From assembly GCF_000517385.1 (NCBI RefSeq), contig NZ_BAUW01000007.1, positions 20,783 through 84,782 of the forward strand: a stretch of DNA of 64,000 bases. The letters run 5' to 3'. The stretch comes from Mesobacillus boroniphilus JCM 21738. GTDB lineage: Bacteria > Bacillota > Bacilli > Bacillales > Cytobacillaceae. The translations under genes and the position numbers were made by a program. This document shows positions 44,427 to 54,253 of the stretch, in pieces. Position 1 is the stretch's first letter. The number at the start of each line of letters is the position of its first letter. The notes beneath the pieces are model-generated. The model worked only from the letters and a program-made list of their open reading frames with translations, was not told the origin of the DNA and ran no database searches.

Positions 44427-44633
44427 CTATTCTACATCGTACCCTTGATCTTCTACCGCTTCCTTCATTTTGCTTACTTCAGCTTTTGATGCATCATATT
44501 CTACCTCAGCTTTTCCTTCTGAAAGGGAAACGACGACGCTAGCCACTCCGTCTACTCCCATCAAAGCGTTCTGAACTGCCTTTTCGCAGTGTCCGCAAGT
44601 CATACCTGATACATTTAAAGTTGTTTTTTCCAT
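44427..44633 (-). CDS. copZ: Copper chaperone CopZ
   Basis: A 68-residue protein with one heavy-metal-associated domain. The metal motif is MTCGHC within LNVSGMTCGHCEKAVQNALM, which binds Cu(I). Length and fold match CopZ. It lies 26 bases after the copA stop codon on the same strand, so copA-copZ form one unit. CopZ hands copper to the N-terminal domains of CopA. Confidence 0.95.
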   Translation of the reverse strand: MEKTTLNVSGMTCGHCEKAVQNALMGVDGVASVVVSLSEGKAEVEYDASKAEVSKMKEAVEDQGYDVE

Positions 44634-44659
44634 TTGAAATCTTCCTCTCTTATTTAAAT

Positions 44660-47059
44660 TTATAACTTAATCCGCTTCAAACGAAGGGAGTTAGTCACTA
44701 CAGAAACTGAACTGAATGCCATTGCTGCGCCTGCTACCCATGGAGCCAGGAGACCCATCGCAGCAATCGGGATGCCCGCTGAGTTGTATGCGAGAGCCCA
44801 GAATAAATTTTGGCGGATATTTTGCATTGTTTTTTTGCTTAATGAGATTGCTTTAGGAATCAGGGTCAATTCACCGCCTAGAATGGTGACGTCTGCAGCC
44901 TCAATGGCAACATCCGTCCCAGTTCCGATGGCAATCCCAATATCAGCAAGCGCAAGTGCAGGTGCGTCATTGATGCCGTCCCCGACCATCGCGACTTTCT
45001 TGCCTTTTAACTGAAGTTCTTTTACATGGTTCGCCTTTTCTTCAGGAAGGACTTCTGCTATTACATTGTCTACACCAACCTGGGCTGCAATTGCTTTAGC
45101 AGTTCGCGTATTGTCACCAGTAAGCATATACACTTCAATACCCATGGATTTGAGCTCTTCAATCGCCGTTTTCGCTGTTTCCTTGACTGTATCGGCAACT
45201 GCAACAATCCCGCTCACTTTATTGTTGATTGCGATCATCATCGCAGTCTTGCCTTCAGTCTCCAGTCTCACGAGGCGGTCTTCAAATCTAGTGAATTCAA
45301 TACCTTCTTTGCCCATCAGTTTTCTTGTTCCTACAAAGACTTTTTCACCGTTGATGGTTGCTGCGATTCCATGTCCTGGTATCGCTGAGAATTCATCCAT
45401 TGTTAAAACTTCTATCTTTCTTGCGTTGCCGTATTCCACAATGGCTTCAGCCAGAGGATGCTCGGATGCTTTTTCAGCAGATACTAAATATTTCAGGACC
45501 TTTTCTTCGTCACCAAAAATCTCAAGGTCAGTTACACTTGGTTTCCCTTTAGTAATTGTTCCCGTTTTATCAAGAACAATAGCATCGATTTTGTGAGTAG
45601 CTTCTAAGTGCTCTCCGCCTTTAAAAAGAATTCCGTTTTCTGCGCCTTTTCCTGTTCCGACCATGATGGAGGTTGGGGTTGCGAGACCAAGTGCGCAAGG
45701 ACAGGCAATAACAAGCACGGCAATGGCTGTTTCAAGAGCCGAGGCAAAGTCACCAATGGTGATGAAAAAGTACCAGACAAGGAAGGTAACGATGGCGATG
45801 GCTACAACAATGGGAACGAAAATCCCTGAAATCTGATCCGCCACACGCTGGATTGGCGCCTTGCTTCCCTGAGCGTCCTCGACCACTTTAATAATTCCTG
45901 CAAGAGCCGTATCTTTGCCAACCTTTGTCGCAGTCATCGTCAATGTGCCATTCTTATTAATTGTAGCACCGATCAAAGAATCGCCAACTGCTTTTTCAAC
46001 CGGAATTGATTCACCGGTAATCATTGCTTCATCAACAGCGGATTGGCCGGATACGACCTTTCCATCTACCGGGATTTTCTCTCCTGGTTTAACAATGATG
46101 GTATCATTTACTCTTACTTCTTCAATGGGAATTTCAATCTCTTCGCCATCACGAATGACGGTCGCTTCTTTTGCCTGAAGGCTTAAAAGCTTGGAGATTG
46201 CTTCAGTTGTGCGTCCTTTTGCAAGTGCTTCAAACAATTTTCCAACAAGGATCAAAGTAATCAGGACAGCACTTGTTTCAAAATATAAATGCGGCATATA
46301 ATCCGGATTTCCAATTGTTTTAATAGCTTCTGCCAGACTATAGAAATACGCGGCAGATGTACCAAGAGCCACCAGGACATCCATATTCGCACTCTTGTTC
46401 TTGAGCGACTTATAGGCACCAACATAAAATTGCCCGCCAACCCAAAATTGTACCGGTGTTGCCAATAAAAGCTGGAACCACGGATTCATCAACAGATGTG
46501 GCATCGGCAGTCCAGTGTCCCAAGGAGCGTGGCCTATCATTGTATATAGAAGCGGAAGTGATAAAAGAATGGATATAAATAACTTCCGTTTCTTTGCATT
46601 GATTTCTTCTTCTTTTTGCTGAGCCTTTGCTTCCCGCTGGACTTTTTCCTTAGCATCATAGCCCAGGTCCTGGATTTTTGAGATGATTTTATCAGCTGAC
46701 AGGACAGCACTATTAAATTCAACTGAAGCCGATTCGGTTGCAAGGTTAACGGTTGCTGATTCCATTCCTTCCATTTTGTTCAGTACCTTCTCAATCCTTG
46801 TTGAACATGCTGCACAGGTCATGCCGAAGACATCGAAATCCATTTTTTCGTTTCTGACACCGTACCCCAGGTCGTTGATTTTATTGAATATATCATCAGG
46901 TTTAATTTTTTCTGATTCATATGTGACTGAGGCATTTTCCATCGCAAGGTTCACGGTTGCCTCGACGCCTTCCATTTTATTAAGGACCTTCTCAATCCTT
47001 GTGGAGCAGGAGGCACAAGTCATGCCTGTTATGTCGACAGTCATTTGCTCTTTCATCAA
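44660..47059 (-). CDS. copA: Copper-exporting P-type ATPase CopA
   Basis: A 799-residue P1B-type ATPase. Two N-terminal metal domains are visible with GMTCASC ([20 protein letters not shown]) and GMTCAAC ([19 protein letters not shown]). The translocation motif ACPCAL, the actuator TGES, the phosphorylation site DKTGT, the HP locus ([14 protein letters not shown]) and [10 protein letters not shown] follow in order. Frame intact and length typical. It pumps Cu(I) out of the cytoplasm. CsoR, which in B. subtilis lies directly upstream of copZA, is not adjacent here. Confidence 0.96.
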   Translation of the reverse strand: MMKEQMTVDITGMTCASCSTRIEKVLNKMEGVEATVNLAMENASVTYESEKIKPDDIFNKINDLGYGVRNEKMDFDVFGMTCAACSTRIEKVLNKMEGMESATVNLATESASVEFNSAVLSADKIISKIQDLGYDAKEKVQREAKAQQKEEEINAKKRKLFISILLSLPLLYTMIGHAPWDTGLPMPHLLMNPWFQLLLATPVQFWVGGQFYVGAYKSLKNKSANMDVLVALGTSAAYFYSLAEAIKTIGNPDYMPHLYFETSAVLITLILVGKLFEALAKGRTTEAISKLLSLQAKEATVIRDGEEIEIPIEEVRVNDTIIVKPGEKIPVDGKVVSGQSAVDEAMITGESIPVEKAVGDSLIGATINKNGTLTMTATKVGKDTALAGIIKVVEDAQGSKAPIQRVADQISGIFVPIVVAIAIVTFLVWYFFITIGDFASALETAIAVLVIACPCALGLATPTSIMVGTGKGAENGILFKGGEHLEATHKIDAIVLDKTGTITKGKPSVTDLEIFGDEEKVLKYLVSAEKASEHPLAEAIVEYGNARKIEVLTMDEFSAIPGHGIAATINGEKVFVGTRKLMGKEGIEFTRFEDRLVRLETEGKTAMMIAINNKVSGIVAVADTVKETAKTAIEELKSMGIEVYMLTGDNTRTAKAIAAQVGVDNVIAEVLPEEKANHVKELQLKGKKVAMVGDGINDAPALALADIGIAIGTGTDVAIEAADVTILGGELTLIPKAISLSKKTMQNIRQNLFWALAYNSAGIPIAAMGLLAPWVAGAAMAFSSVSVVTNSLRLKRIKL

Positions 47060-47105
47060 TTACACCCCGTTTCAATCGAAAAATTTCATATCCTTCACAC
47101 CAATT

Positions 47106-47124
47106 ACTATACCCCTGTATAGTA
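47106..47124. promoter_or_regulatory. CsoR-type operator in the copA promoter
   Basis: ACTATACCCCTGTATAGT is an inverted repeat centred on a TACCCCTGTA core, as in copper-responsive CsoR operators. It overlaps a TATACT-like -10 element (minus strand) and lies 47 bases upstream of the copA start. Confidence 0.7.
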
Positions 47125-47258
47125 TATTTAGCAACCGAAAAGTTTGTGTTTGTTTTTTATTTTACCATTAATTGTGCATACAACAGTTAAAAATGTCACA
47201 TTTACTGCTTGCTGCCATCTCTGGAGTATGAAAGATGGAATATCAACATAATTTTAAT

Positions 47259-47288
47259 AAAAGCCTGGCGTCTGACAGCCAGGCTTTT
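47259..47288 (-). terminator. Terminator of the carboxypeptidase gene
   Basis: AAAAGCCTGGC and GCCAGGCTTTT form a perfect hairpin overlapping the gene end at 47290. Confidence 0.88.
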
Positions 47289-47289
47289 C

Positions 47290-48144
47290 CTATATTTTCT
47301 TCACATTTTCAAAGTACTCTTCAAGAGTCCATTCATTTTCATATATTTCGGTAGCAGCTTTAACACCCACATACCTGAAATGCCATGGCTCATACATATA
47401 GCCAGTTATGCCTTCTTTACCCTTTGGGTATCTTAGGATAAACCCATATTTATGGGCATTGTGCGCAAGCCAAACCCCTTCTTTCGTTGAGCCGAACTGT
47501 TCATTGAGATTAAAATTGTTGGTTTTACTTGAGATGTCCATTGTCAAACCTGTTTGATGTTCACTGCTTCCAGGTCTGGCAACGGCCTGAAGTGCTTTTT
47601 CTTCACCAACTTTGTTCACTTCAGCATTGAAAAGGGCTTCCTGTCGTCCGTATGAGCGGTATCCTGAAACAGCAGCGAGTTCAATTCCGTCGTTCCTTGC
47701 ACCAGCAAACATTTTTTCAAGAGCATCTGCAGCTTCTACCCTTATCAGGCTCTTTTCAAGTTTTGCATCTCCAAAAGAGAATGGCACACTGGGACGAACT
47801 AAGTCTGCCGGTATATAGTTTTCCGGCAACCCGAATATTTTGTTCACTAGTGACATCGTGTTTTGCGGATTCTGGATGACATTCTTTCCGTCCGTATTTT
47901 GGACTACATTGAAATACGCAGCTTCGAGTGTCAGTTCATCTTCAGAAGTGATGTCTTCCTCAGTTTGTTCATTATTATTCGGATCAGTCTCTGTGTCTTC
48001 GACCACATCGGACGGTTGATCAGCTTGTCCATCTTGTCCAACCAGCTTCTCTCCTAAATATGGTATCTTTTCCAGGTAAGGCTCGATAGGGGCACAACCT
48101 GTCAAAAGAATCGGCAATACAATTAATAGTAAAGTCTTTTTCAT
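47290..48144 (-). CDS. yodJ: D-alanyl-D-alanine carboxypeptidase lipoprotein (YodJ type)
   Basis: A 284-residue lipoprotein starting at the ATG at 48142-48144 after GGTGG. The lipobox is LLTGCA (MKKTLLLIVLPILLTGC). A long acidic linker follows. The C-terminal VanY-type domain has LAAVSGYRSYGRQEALFNA, the zinc motif SSEHQTGLTMDIS (SxHxxGxxxD) and the second metal ligand in MYEPWHFRYVGV. It trims peptidoglycan stem peptides outside the membrane. In B. subtilis yodJ lies next to deoD, and the same order is found here. Confidence 0.92.
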   Translation of the reverse strand: MKKTLLLIVLPILLTGCAPIEPYLEKIPYLGEKLVGQDGQADQPSDVVEDTETDPNNNEQTEEDITSEDELTLEAAYFNVVQNTDGKNVIQNPQNTMSLVNKIFGLPENYIPADLVRPSVPFSFGDAKLEKSLIRVEAADALEKMFAGARNDGIELAAVSGYRSYGRQEALFNAEVNKVGEEKALQAVARPGSSEHQTGLTMDISSKTNNFNLNEQFGSTKEGVWLAHNAHKYGFILRYPKGKEGITGYMYEPWHFRYVGVKAATEIYENEWTLEEYFENVKKI

Positions 48145-48320
48145 TATGTCCACCAATCTTCAACATTTTAAAGCAATAACACCATTCTAACATTTTTCAA
48201 CAAACTTTCGTATGGCCTTTTTTCCCATTATCTCCTATATTCATTATGCCGGCTTCAGTGATTGTGCAAACTTCTGCTTTGGAGAAGTGCAGGAATCCCC
48301 TTTGTTCATTTTAAAAAAAT

Positions 48321-48424
48321 TTTAGATATTTTGTTATCAACTAGCATTTGAAATGTCCATTAAACAAGGTTTTTTAGACATTTTGCACTCAACTAGCAGC
48401 CGAAATGTCTAATAAGTCTGTTCT
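48321..48424. repeat. Tandem 52-bp hairpin repeat, array 2 (two copies)
   Basis: Two imperfect copies start at 48321 and 48373, an exact period of 52. Each has TTTAGA(T/C)ATTTTG..CTCAACTAGCA and an AAATGTC(C/T) arm. In copy two TTAGACATTT (48374-48383) pairs perfectly with AAATGTCTAA (48403-48412). Copy one has a degenerate stem. The element fills the gap between yodJ and deoD. The remaining bases before and after show only the deoD terminator. Confidence 0.85.
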
Positions 48425-48442
48425 TAAGAAAATTGCCCATAA

Positions 48443-48474
48443 GAAGACCCTTTCATAAGCGAAAGGGTCTTCTT
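48443..48474 (-). terminator. Terminator of deoD
   Basis: AGAAGACCCTTTC and GAAAGGGTCTTCT form a perfect hairpin seven bases after the deoD stop codon. Confidence 0.9.
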
Positions 48475-48480
48475 CAGTAG

Positions 48481-49184
48481 TTATTCTTTTATAGCCGCTT
48501 CGAGCGCTACTTCAATCATTTCGTTGAATGTAGTTTGGCGCTCTTCTGCAGTAGTTTCTTCTCCAGTCAGGATATGGTCGCTGACTGTAAGGATTGAAAG
48601 GGCCTTACGATCATATTTAGCAGCCAGGGTATATAGTGCTGTTGTTTCCATTTCAACAGCAAGGATCTTGTACTGTGCCCACTTTTCCAACTCGGCGTTA
48701 TCATTGTAGAACTGGTCTGCAGTGAATACATTTCCGACTTTAAGGTTTAACCCTTTTTCAAGGCCTGTGTTATAGGCTTTGTACAATAAATCGAAGTTTG
48801 CTGTTGGAGCAAGTCCACTCTGCCGAAAGTAAGGCGGTTCATTTGAGAGTCAGTTGAAGAGCTCATCGCAAGGATCACGTCACGAACTTTAACGTCCTTT
48901 TGGATTGCTCCGCAAGTACCAACACGAATCAAGTTTTGGACATTATAGCTATTCATCAATTCATTGATATAAATTGAAATGGACGGAACTCCCATGCCTG
49001 TACCTTGTACAGATACTCTTTTCCCTTTATAAGTTCCTGTGTAGCCAAACATATTTCTGACTTCATTATATAACTTTGCATCTTCAAGGAATGTCTCAGC
49101 AATGTATTTCGCCCTTAATGGATCTCCAGGAAGCAATACCGTTTCTGCGATTTCATTTTCTTTAGCACCAATATGTACACTCAT
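48481..49184 (-). CDS. deoD: Purine nucleoside phosphorylase (one frame slip)
   Basis: About 234 residues of the PNP/UDP phosphorylase family. Visible are [20 protein letters not shown] (phosphate site), [25 protein letters not shown], and, after repair, [15 protein letters not shown] and the catalytic aspartate in LTVSDHI. The frame breaks near 48811, where TTT appears as TT in the [20 protein letters not shown] segment, and the second half continues to the stop at 48481. It cleaves purine (deoxy)nucleosides to base and sugar phosphate in the salvage pathway. Confidence 0.95.
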
Positions 49185-49365
49185 TAAAAATCCTCCATCC
49201 TATAGGTTGCTACCTCAAAACTATACCACAATATAGTTAAGCAGGAAAATCTTCAGTTTCATGACAATTTTATTAAAGGGCAAGCTAAAAATAGCTTTAC
49301 CAAAGCAGTAGGAAAAAATCCTCTTCACCAGTTATATAAAAAACGACAGAGAAGGTGGTGAAGCA

Positions 49366-49497
49366 ATGGGTAAGAAACATCGTAACCGAATCAATTCACC
49401 AAAGAAAAACAATCATATTCCACCTGAAGCAATCGTTGCCGAGCAGGAAGCTCACGGCAAAGAATTTTCTGCTACCGGAAGAAAAAAAAGAGGGTAA
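49366..49497 (+). CDS. Small basic hypothetical protein (43 aa)
   Basis: A short frame begins MGKKHRNRINSPKKNNHIPP at an ATG after GGTGG and ends GKEFSATGRKKRG. It is highly basic and contains an EAIVAEQEAHGKEF segment. Its size and charge suit a small acid-soluble or spore-associated type of protein, but I cannot name a family. It has its own terminator (49501-49538). The intact frame and ribosome site support it. Confidence 0.65.
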   Translation: MGKKHRNRINSPKKNNHIPPEAIVAEQEAHGKEFSATGRKKRG

Positions 49498-49500
49498 CAA

Positions 49501-49538
49501 AAAGACGATGAAGCAGTTTGTTTTGCTTCATCGTCTTT
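49501..49538. terminator. Bidirectional terminator between the small basic gene and spo0M
   Basis: AAAGACGATGAAGCA and TGCTTCATCGTCTTT form a near-perfect hairpin between the convergent genes. Confidence 0.9.
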
Positions 49539-49543
49539 AAAAT

Positions 49544-50314
49544 TTAGCAGTAGCTTCCAATAGTGTTTTGAATTTTTTGCTTTAGAGAAGACAAGTCAGA
49601 AGCATGGATGTTCATTCTTACATATGTTTCATCCGTACCCATCGCTTCTGACAAGAAACCTCCCAGTCCCCTCGCCCTGCGGTCAACTTGCATCAAAACC
49701 TCGATTTCATTCTCACTGTTTGGATAGAAAATTGCCTCTAATTCATCCAACCGCCCTCTAAATGGACCTGATGCCGGCACGAATTCAAACTCCTGGACGA
49801 ACGGCATATTTCTTCGGAGATGTCTTGGCGCTTGCTCGCACTCAGCTTCCCTCAGGCGGAAGCCAAGTTCACTAATCGCGTTAAACACTCCATGCATCAA
49901 CTGATTGGGCACAACTGTCAAATAGTCCTTATCGCTTGGATCAACTGCGTTTTTGATATCAAGCCCTGTTGACACCCAAACCTTCGTCCTGCCCATCGAT
50001 AAAGGCATTTCCAGCGGAAGCCTGAAAGTAAAAGGTATTTCCTTTGTTTCATTCTCTTTGATTATGAATGACTGCGTAAGTTTGAAACGATCAATTTGGG
50101 CTGTGGCAGTATACTTTTTATCATCTGCTTCTCGTATATAAGTTGTATGTAAACTCAAATAGATGTCATCGATGTTCTGTTCTGTGCTTCCCCCGCGAAT
50201 TTCTACAATCCCACGTACTTCTTCTCCCGGCATCACCCGGTCTTTTTTCAGCTTCGTATCAACCTTTGCTGCACCAATGCCGACACTGGCAAAAACCTTA
50301 TTAAAAAATGACAT
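49544..50314 (-). CDS. spo0M: Sporulation-control protein Spo0M
   Basis: A 256-residue soluble protein of arrestin-like fold. It begins MSFFNKVFASVGIGAAKVDT and shows LKKDRVMPGEEVRGIVEIRG, the DIYLSLHTTYI strand and the EFEFVPASGPFRGRLDELEA segment in the usual order. In B. subtilis Spo0M influences the onset of sporulation, probably at the cell pole and in cell division. The frame is intact. Confidence 0.95.
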   Translation of the reverse strand: MSFFNKVFASVGIGAAKVDTKLKKDRVMPGEEVRGIVEIRGGSTEQNIDDIYLSLHTTYIREADDKKYTATAQIDRFKLTQSFIIKENETKEIPFTFRLPLEMPLSMGRTKVWVSTGLDIKNAVDPSDKDYLTVVPNQLMHGVFNAISELGFRLREAECEQAPRHLRRNMPFVQEFEFVPASGPFRGRLDELEAIFYPNSENEIEVLMQVDRRARGLGGFLSEAMGTDETYVRMNIHASDLSSLKQKIQNTIGSYC

Positions 50315-50483
50315 ACCCTTTTCCTCCCTGATTTCACATTATTTCTTTCTTATAAATGTATACGATTATAAGTTTAGAGAGTTTCACTCAACCTAATGTT
50401 TTTTTCGTAATGCTTTATAATCTCATGCGAAAATATAAAAAGGCAGATTCATCAGAACCTGCCCATTACAAAGTGTAACTTAC

Positions 50484-50657
50484 CTAGTCTATATCTTCTT
50501 CCTCATCGATAATACATTTTTCGATCAGATATTCAAATGTGATATCTGCCATCTCTTCAAGTTCTTCCTCTGTGGGAACGTATCCCCTTTTTACAAGTTC
50601 ATGAAAGAAAAATTCAGCAATCTCTTCTGTATCAATAACAACCTCAATCTCTTTCAC
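50484..50657 (-). CDS. yozD: YozD family protein
   Basis: A 57-residue protein starting at GTG 50655-50657 (reading MKEIEVVIDTEEIAEFFFHE) after GGGGGG. It closes FEYLIEKCIIDEEEDID. The length and the IDTEEIAEFF..ELVKRGYVP pattern match YozD of B. subtilis, which lies upstream of yodN in the same order as here. The function is unknown. Confidence 0.85.
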   Translation of the reverse strand: MKEIEVVIDTEEIAEFFFHELVKRGYVPTEEELEEMADITFEYLIEKCIIDEEEDID

Positions 50658-50792
50658 AGATTCGCCCCCCTTTATTCCAAATGTATGTGAAGCATTGATG
50701 TTTAATGCCAAGCTAAACCCATTTTCTGAAAATTGTTCTATTGTTTTTGGACAAGCATAGAATGGAACAAATCAAATTAGGAGTGATCTGGT

Positions 50793-50963
50793 ATGGAGAG
50801 ACTGGGTATTCTTGCCGAAATGTTTGTTGAGGATGTGAACAAAGAAGATAGTATGGTTATTGAATTGTTTGACACCATAGTGAATTTCCTATTTAAAGTT
50901 TTCCAATTGACGGGAATTCCTTTTCTTGTTTATGTGCTGCTTGAATTTGCAGGATTTTTCTAA
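50793..50963 (+). CDS. Small hydrophobic hypothetical protein (56 aa)
   Basis: A frame after AGGAGTG begins MERLGILAEMFVEDVNKEDS and ends in one membrane-like stretch (LTGIPFLVYVLLEFAGFF). The intact frame and ribosome site give moderate support. It overlaps the yodN stop by four bases and is transcribed in the opposite direction. No known family is visible. Confidence 0.5.
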   Translation: MERLGILAEMFVEDVNKEDSMVIELFDTIVNFLFKVFQLTGIPFLVYVLLEFAGFF

Positions 50964-51655
50964 ACGTGGCTCTTTCCATCATTGTTAACAAGCATTGAAA
51001 GTTTGCGAAGAATGACTCTCATGACATGCGCGTACTCGTCATCTTTGAACCATTTATATAAAATTCGGTAATCATTATACAAATCGAGGAGATTATCAAT
51101 CGTCATCCTCTTTTGATGAATTTTCCGCAACTCTTCTTTTTCACCTGCTCTTGGCTGATGAGACTTTTTCTCGAGGTTGACGGATGGCTTTACTTCTTTA
51201 TTGGCTGAAAACAAAAGGCCCAGCTTCTGGATAAACGTATCTGCACTGTCCGAGTCCGCAACAAGTGTCAGTTCTTCTTCCCCGCTTCAAGCCATTCTCC
51301 ATCTTTAATCCTGGACAGTTCATAAATGACATCCTCCCAGGCTCTTCTTTATATCTCCAGATTTCTGTACGAAAACCGACAACCTTAAATAGGTCTGAAC
51401 CATATCCCTTTACCTGCACTAAGTCTCCGAAAAAATATTTGTATTCGATGTCGATTTGCTCCTTTTCAAGCAGCTTCCCATCGTATTCAGAGAGCATCTG
51501 CAAACTTGTTTCCAAATACAAGCCCTCGCTCTTATTTATCTCATATACATGAAGGCCGTCAAGCATTTTACATCTGTCACTTTCCCCACAGTCCCATAAA
51601 TAGTGATCACGACTGTATCACCGATGTTAAACTTAGGTTTCTTCCGTTTTTCCAT
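50960..51655 (-). CDS. yodN: YodN family protein (several frame slips)
   Basis: About 231 residues after repair. The start is the ATG at 51653-51655 (MEKRKKPKFNIGDTVVITIY) after GGAGGAA. The frame breaks near 51568 (AAAA read as AAA), near 51340 and near 51290 (GGG read as GG). The repaired protein continues through LDGLHVYEINKSEGLYLETS and GYGSDLFKVVGFRTEIWRYK to the C-terminal KRMTIDNLLDLYNDYRILYK. Position and neighbours match yodN of B. subtilis, between yozD and yozE. The function is unknown. Confidence 0.75.
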
Positions 51656-51797
51656 TTCCTCCATCCTCTCAACGATGAGTCGTGAATTGTGATTACAACA
51701 GTATATGCACTTTTCTGAAAATCGCTACGCCTAGATGGTGGATGGAAGAAGCTTTTATCTCCTTCCGAAAGGACATAAGAAAACGTAATGTACTGTA

Positions 51798-51828
51798 AAA
51801 AAATACTCCTGCGGTTTCTCCGCAAGAG
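51798..51828 (-). terminator. Terminator of yozE
   Basis: CTCTTGCGGAG and CTCCGCAAGAG-like arms around a short loop (minus strand), followed by a T-run at 51798-51804 on the minus-strand side. Confidence 0.82.
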
Positions 51829-51830
51829 CA

Positions 51831-52052
51831 TTAGCTTTCTGCTATTAAATATTCCTCCCAGGCTTCGTCAAAAACAGCCATACTTTCTGGATAATGTCCG
51901 TTCAATTCCAGGTAAGAGCTTATTTCATCGTAATCCTCCGAATTTTTAGGAAACGAGAGGTCATCATATGCTGAATTGGCAAACCTGCTGATTGCATCCT
52001 TCGGTCTGGTAGTCCGGTATTTCATGAGAAAGTGGTAAAAGCTTTTATACAT
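51831..52052 (-). CDS. yozE: YozE family protein
   Basis: A 73-residue protein starting at the ATG at 52050-52052 (MYKSFYHFLMKYRTTRPKDA). It continues ISRFANSAYDDLSFPKNSED and YDEISSYLELNGHYPESM, the signature of the YozE small-protein family, which is of the right length. The frame is open upstream for 55 codons, but that part lacks a ribosome site and overlaps a terminator. The function is unknown. Synteny with B. subtilis supports the call. Confidence 0.88.
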   Translation of the reverse strand: MYKSFYHFLMKYRTTRPKDAISRFANSAYDDLSFPKNSEDYDEISSYLELNGHYPESMAVFDEAWEEYLIAES

Positions 52053-52140
52053 ATATGAACGCCTGCCTATTATTAAAATTAGTTTGTCCATACTATAACG
52101 GATTTGTTCAGCGTCCGTCCACTCTAATGCAAATAAAACA

Positions 52141-52168
52141 GAGCACCTTCCGTTTTGGTAAGGTGCTC
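52141..52168 (-). terminator. Terminator of the small membrane protein gene
   Basis: GAGCACCTTACC and AAGGTGCTC form a hairpin followed by a T-rich stretch on the minus strand. Confidence 0.8.
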
Positions 52169-52174
52169 CCTCAA

Positions 52175-52366
52175 TTATTGCCATCTGGCTGATTTCGCCA
52201 TCTCCAGCAATGCCCATATAATGTTGAACATCAAGATCGCGACAGTGATTGGCACGGCATGGAGCCAGTTCATCCCAAATTTCTCAATGATCAGCCTTAC
52301 ATAATATCCGCAAAAGAATAAGACAACCATTGCCGCTACCAGCATGATAGATAAAGCGATAGACAT
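52175..52366 (-). CDS. Small membrane protein (63 aa)
   Basis: Two predicted membrane helices (IALSIMLVAAMVVLFFCGYY and LHAVPITVAILMFNIIWALL) joined by a short charged loop (VRLIIEKFGMNW). There is no family motif I recognise. It lies between yozE and yokU on the same strand, where B. subtilis has no direct counterpart that I recall. Confidence 0.65.
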   Translation of the reverse strand: MSIALSIMLVAAMVVLFFCGYYVRLIIEKFGMNWLHAVPITVAILMFNIIWALLEMAKSARWQ

Positions 52367-52496
52367 TTGCTCTCCCCATTTCCAAAATAAATACTCCCCA
52401 CTCTATTATAAAGAGAAGGGAGTAACTGGATAAAAAGGAAGTGTGAAACTTTTGTGAACAGCATTCTAATTAGGGTTATTTATATCACACTAACTT

Positions 52497-52778
52497 TTAA
52501 GATGAAAAGTCAAAGTAATTTCGCTTCAACAATCTTGGCTGTGCCATCAGTTCCTCAAAGGTGACTTCTTTGCCAAGTTTCTTTGTATCGATTAAAAATA
52601 ATTGGTCTTCGATTTCCTTTGTGATCAACTCAGTCTGGTAGGTCATGTCGCAATCAAGACAATGGATGGCAGGAGTTTCATTTATTTGAATTGCTTTTGT
52701 ACCGTCCGGAAGTTCCCAATAGACCTTATCTGTTACAGCTTTGGTATTTTCACTGCTGCACCACTCGCACTTTGCCAT
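52497..52778 (-). CDS. yokU: YokU family zinc-ribbon protein
   Basis: A 93-residue protein with two cysteine pairs, CEWCSSE and CLDCDMT, and the middle VYWELPDGTKAIQINETPAI. It has the length, Cys pattern and operon position of YokU proteins next to kamA in B. subtilis. In other Bacillaceae YokU accompanies lysine 2,3-aminomutase. The function is unknown. Confidence 0.88.
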   Translation of the reverse strand: MAKCEWCSSENTKAVTDKVYWELPDGTKAIQINETPAIHCLDCDMTYQTELITKEIEDQLFLIDTKKLGKEVTFEELMAQPRLLKRNYFDFSS

Positions 52779-52826
52779 CAGTCAACCCCCTTAGTCGAAG
52801 GTATAGCTCCCTGGCCATCAACCGCT

Positions 52827-54217
52827 TCAGCTGTCGTTTTTTTCTGTTGTGCCATGAATTTTTTTTTCCTTCAGCTCATCACGTTTTTCACGCTTATCCT
52901 TAAGGGAAGCATGTGCAGGGTCATCCTTATACTTTTCCCTGCGGTCGATCCTGCCAAGTCCTTCAGGAATCAGGTTGAATTCACTGTCGTTCATAATAGC
53001 TGCGATTCCAGCGTTCGATTTTTTCTTTTCATAGTCTGGGTACACTTGTTTGAAGTACCCTTCCGCTCTGCCTGGAACATAATTTTCTGGCTCTGGATAA
53101 GACGTGATTACACCCTCAAAGTTGCGGAGGACGACTTTTTCCGGACTCTGGGAGATCAAGTAATTTGGCTGCAAGGAAATCTTGCCACCGCCACCAGGAG
53201 CATCGACAACAAAAGTCGGGACTGCGTAACCAGAAGTATGTCCTCTCAAGCCTTCAATAATTTCAAGCCCCTTTGTGACCGGCGCACGGAAATGGCCGAT
53301 GCCTTCAGACAAGTCACATTGGTAGATATAATAGGGACGTACACGGATTTTCACGAGGTCGTGCATGAGCTTCTTCATGATCGGAACACTGTCATTAATC
53401 CCTGCTAGTATGACGGATTGGTTTCCAACTGGGACCCAGCGTTGGCAAGCATTTCACAGGCCTGCTTTGAGTCTTCAGTGATTTCAATTGATGTATTGAA
53501 GTGTGTGTTCAGCCAGATTGGATGGTATTTTTTGAGGATTGAACAAAGATTCTCTGTAATTCGCTGCGGGAAAACAACTGGTGCCCGGGTTCCAATCCTG
53601 ATGATTTCAACATGGTCGATTTCTCTCAGGTTCTTTAAGATATATTCAAGAATATTATCGTTGATTAGCAGGCCATCACCGCCAGAAATCAATACATCGC
53701 GGACCTCAGGAGTATTCCTGATATAGTTAATTGCGGCATCAAGCTGTTTCTTCGCAACCCCCATGCCGATTTGTCCGGAAAATCTTCTGCGTGTGCAGTA
53801 ACGGCAATACATCGAGCATTGGTTGGTCACAAGGAAAAGCACCCTGTCAGGATATCTATGCGTCAAGCCTGGTACAGGTGAATCCTCGTCTTCGTGAAGT
53901 GGATCTTCAAGATCATATTTCGTTTTGTGTATTTCCTTGGAGATTGGCACTGACTGCATCCTGATCGGACAGCGAGGATCATCGGGATTCATTAATGAAG
54001 CGTAGTAAGGTGTTATATTCAATGGGATTGTTTTAGTAGAGATCCTCACACCCTCTTCTTCTTCTGGTGTAAGATTAATGACTTTCTTCAAATCATCCAG
54101 TGTCCTGATTGTATTTGTAAGCTGCCACAGCCAGTCATTCCATTGCTCATCTGTAACGTCCTTCCAAAGCTCAATATCCTTCCAATGTCTCGAAGGCTTA
54201 TATAATGTCTGTTTCAT
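52827..54217 (-). CDS. kamA: Lysine 2,3-aminomutase (one frame slip)
   Basis: A radical-SAM, PLP-dependent enzyme of about 463 residues that turns L-lysine into beta-lysine. The N-terminal half has MKQTLYKPSRHWKDIELWKD, the iron-sulfur motif CSMYCRYCTRRRF (CxxxCxxC) and RDVLISGGDGLLINDNILEY. The frame breaks near 53431-53437, where GGGG appears as GGG. It resumes at VPVGNQSVILAGINDS, with the PLP-lysine region in VPTFVVDAPGGGGKISLQPN. A sigma-54 promoter lies 37 bases upstream. It is the first step of the lysine route encoded in this cluster. Confidence 0.95.
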
Positions 54218-54253
54218 CCCAATTCCCCCTAGCTATTTTTATAGCTATTTATA

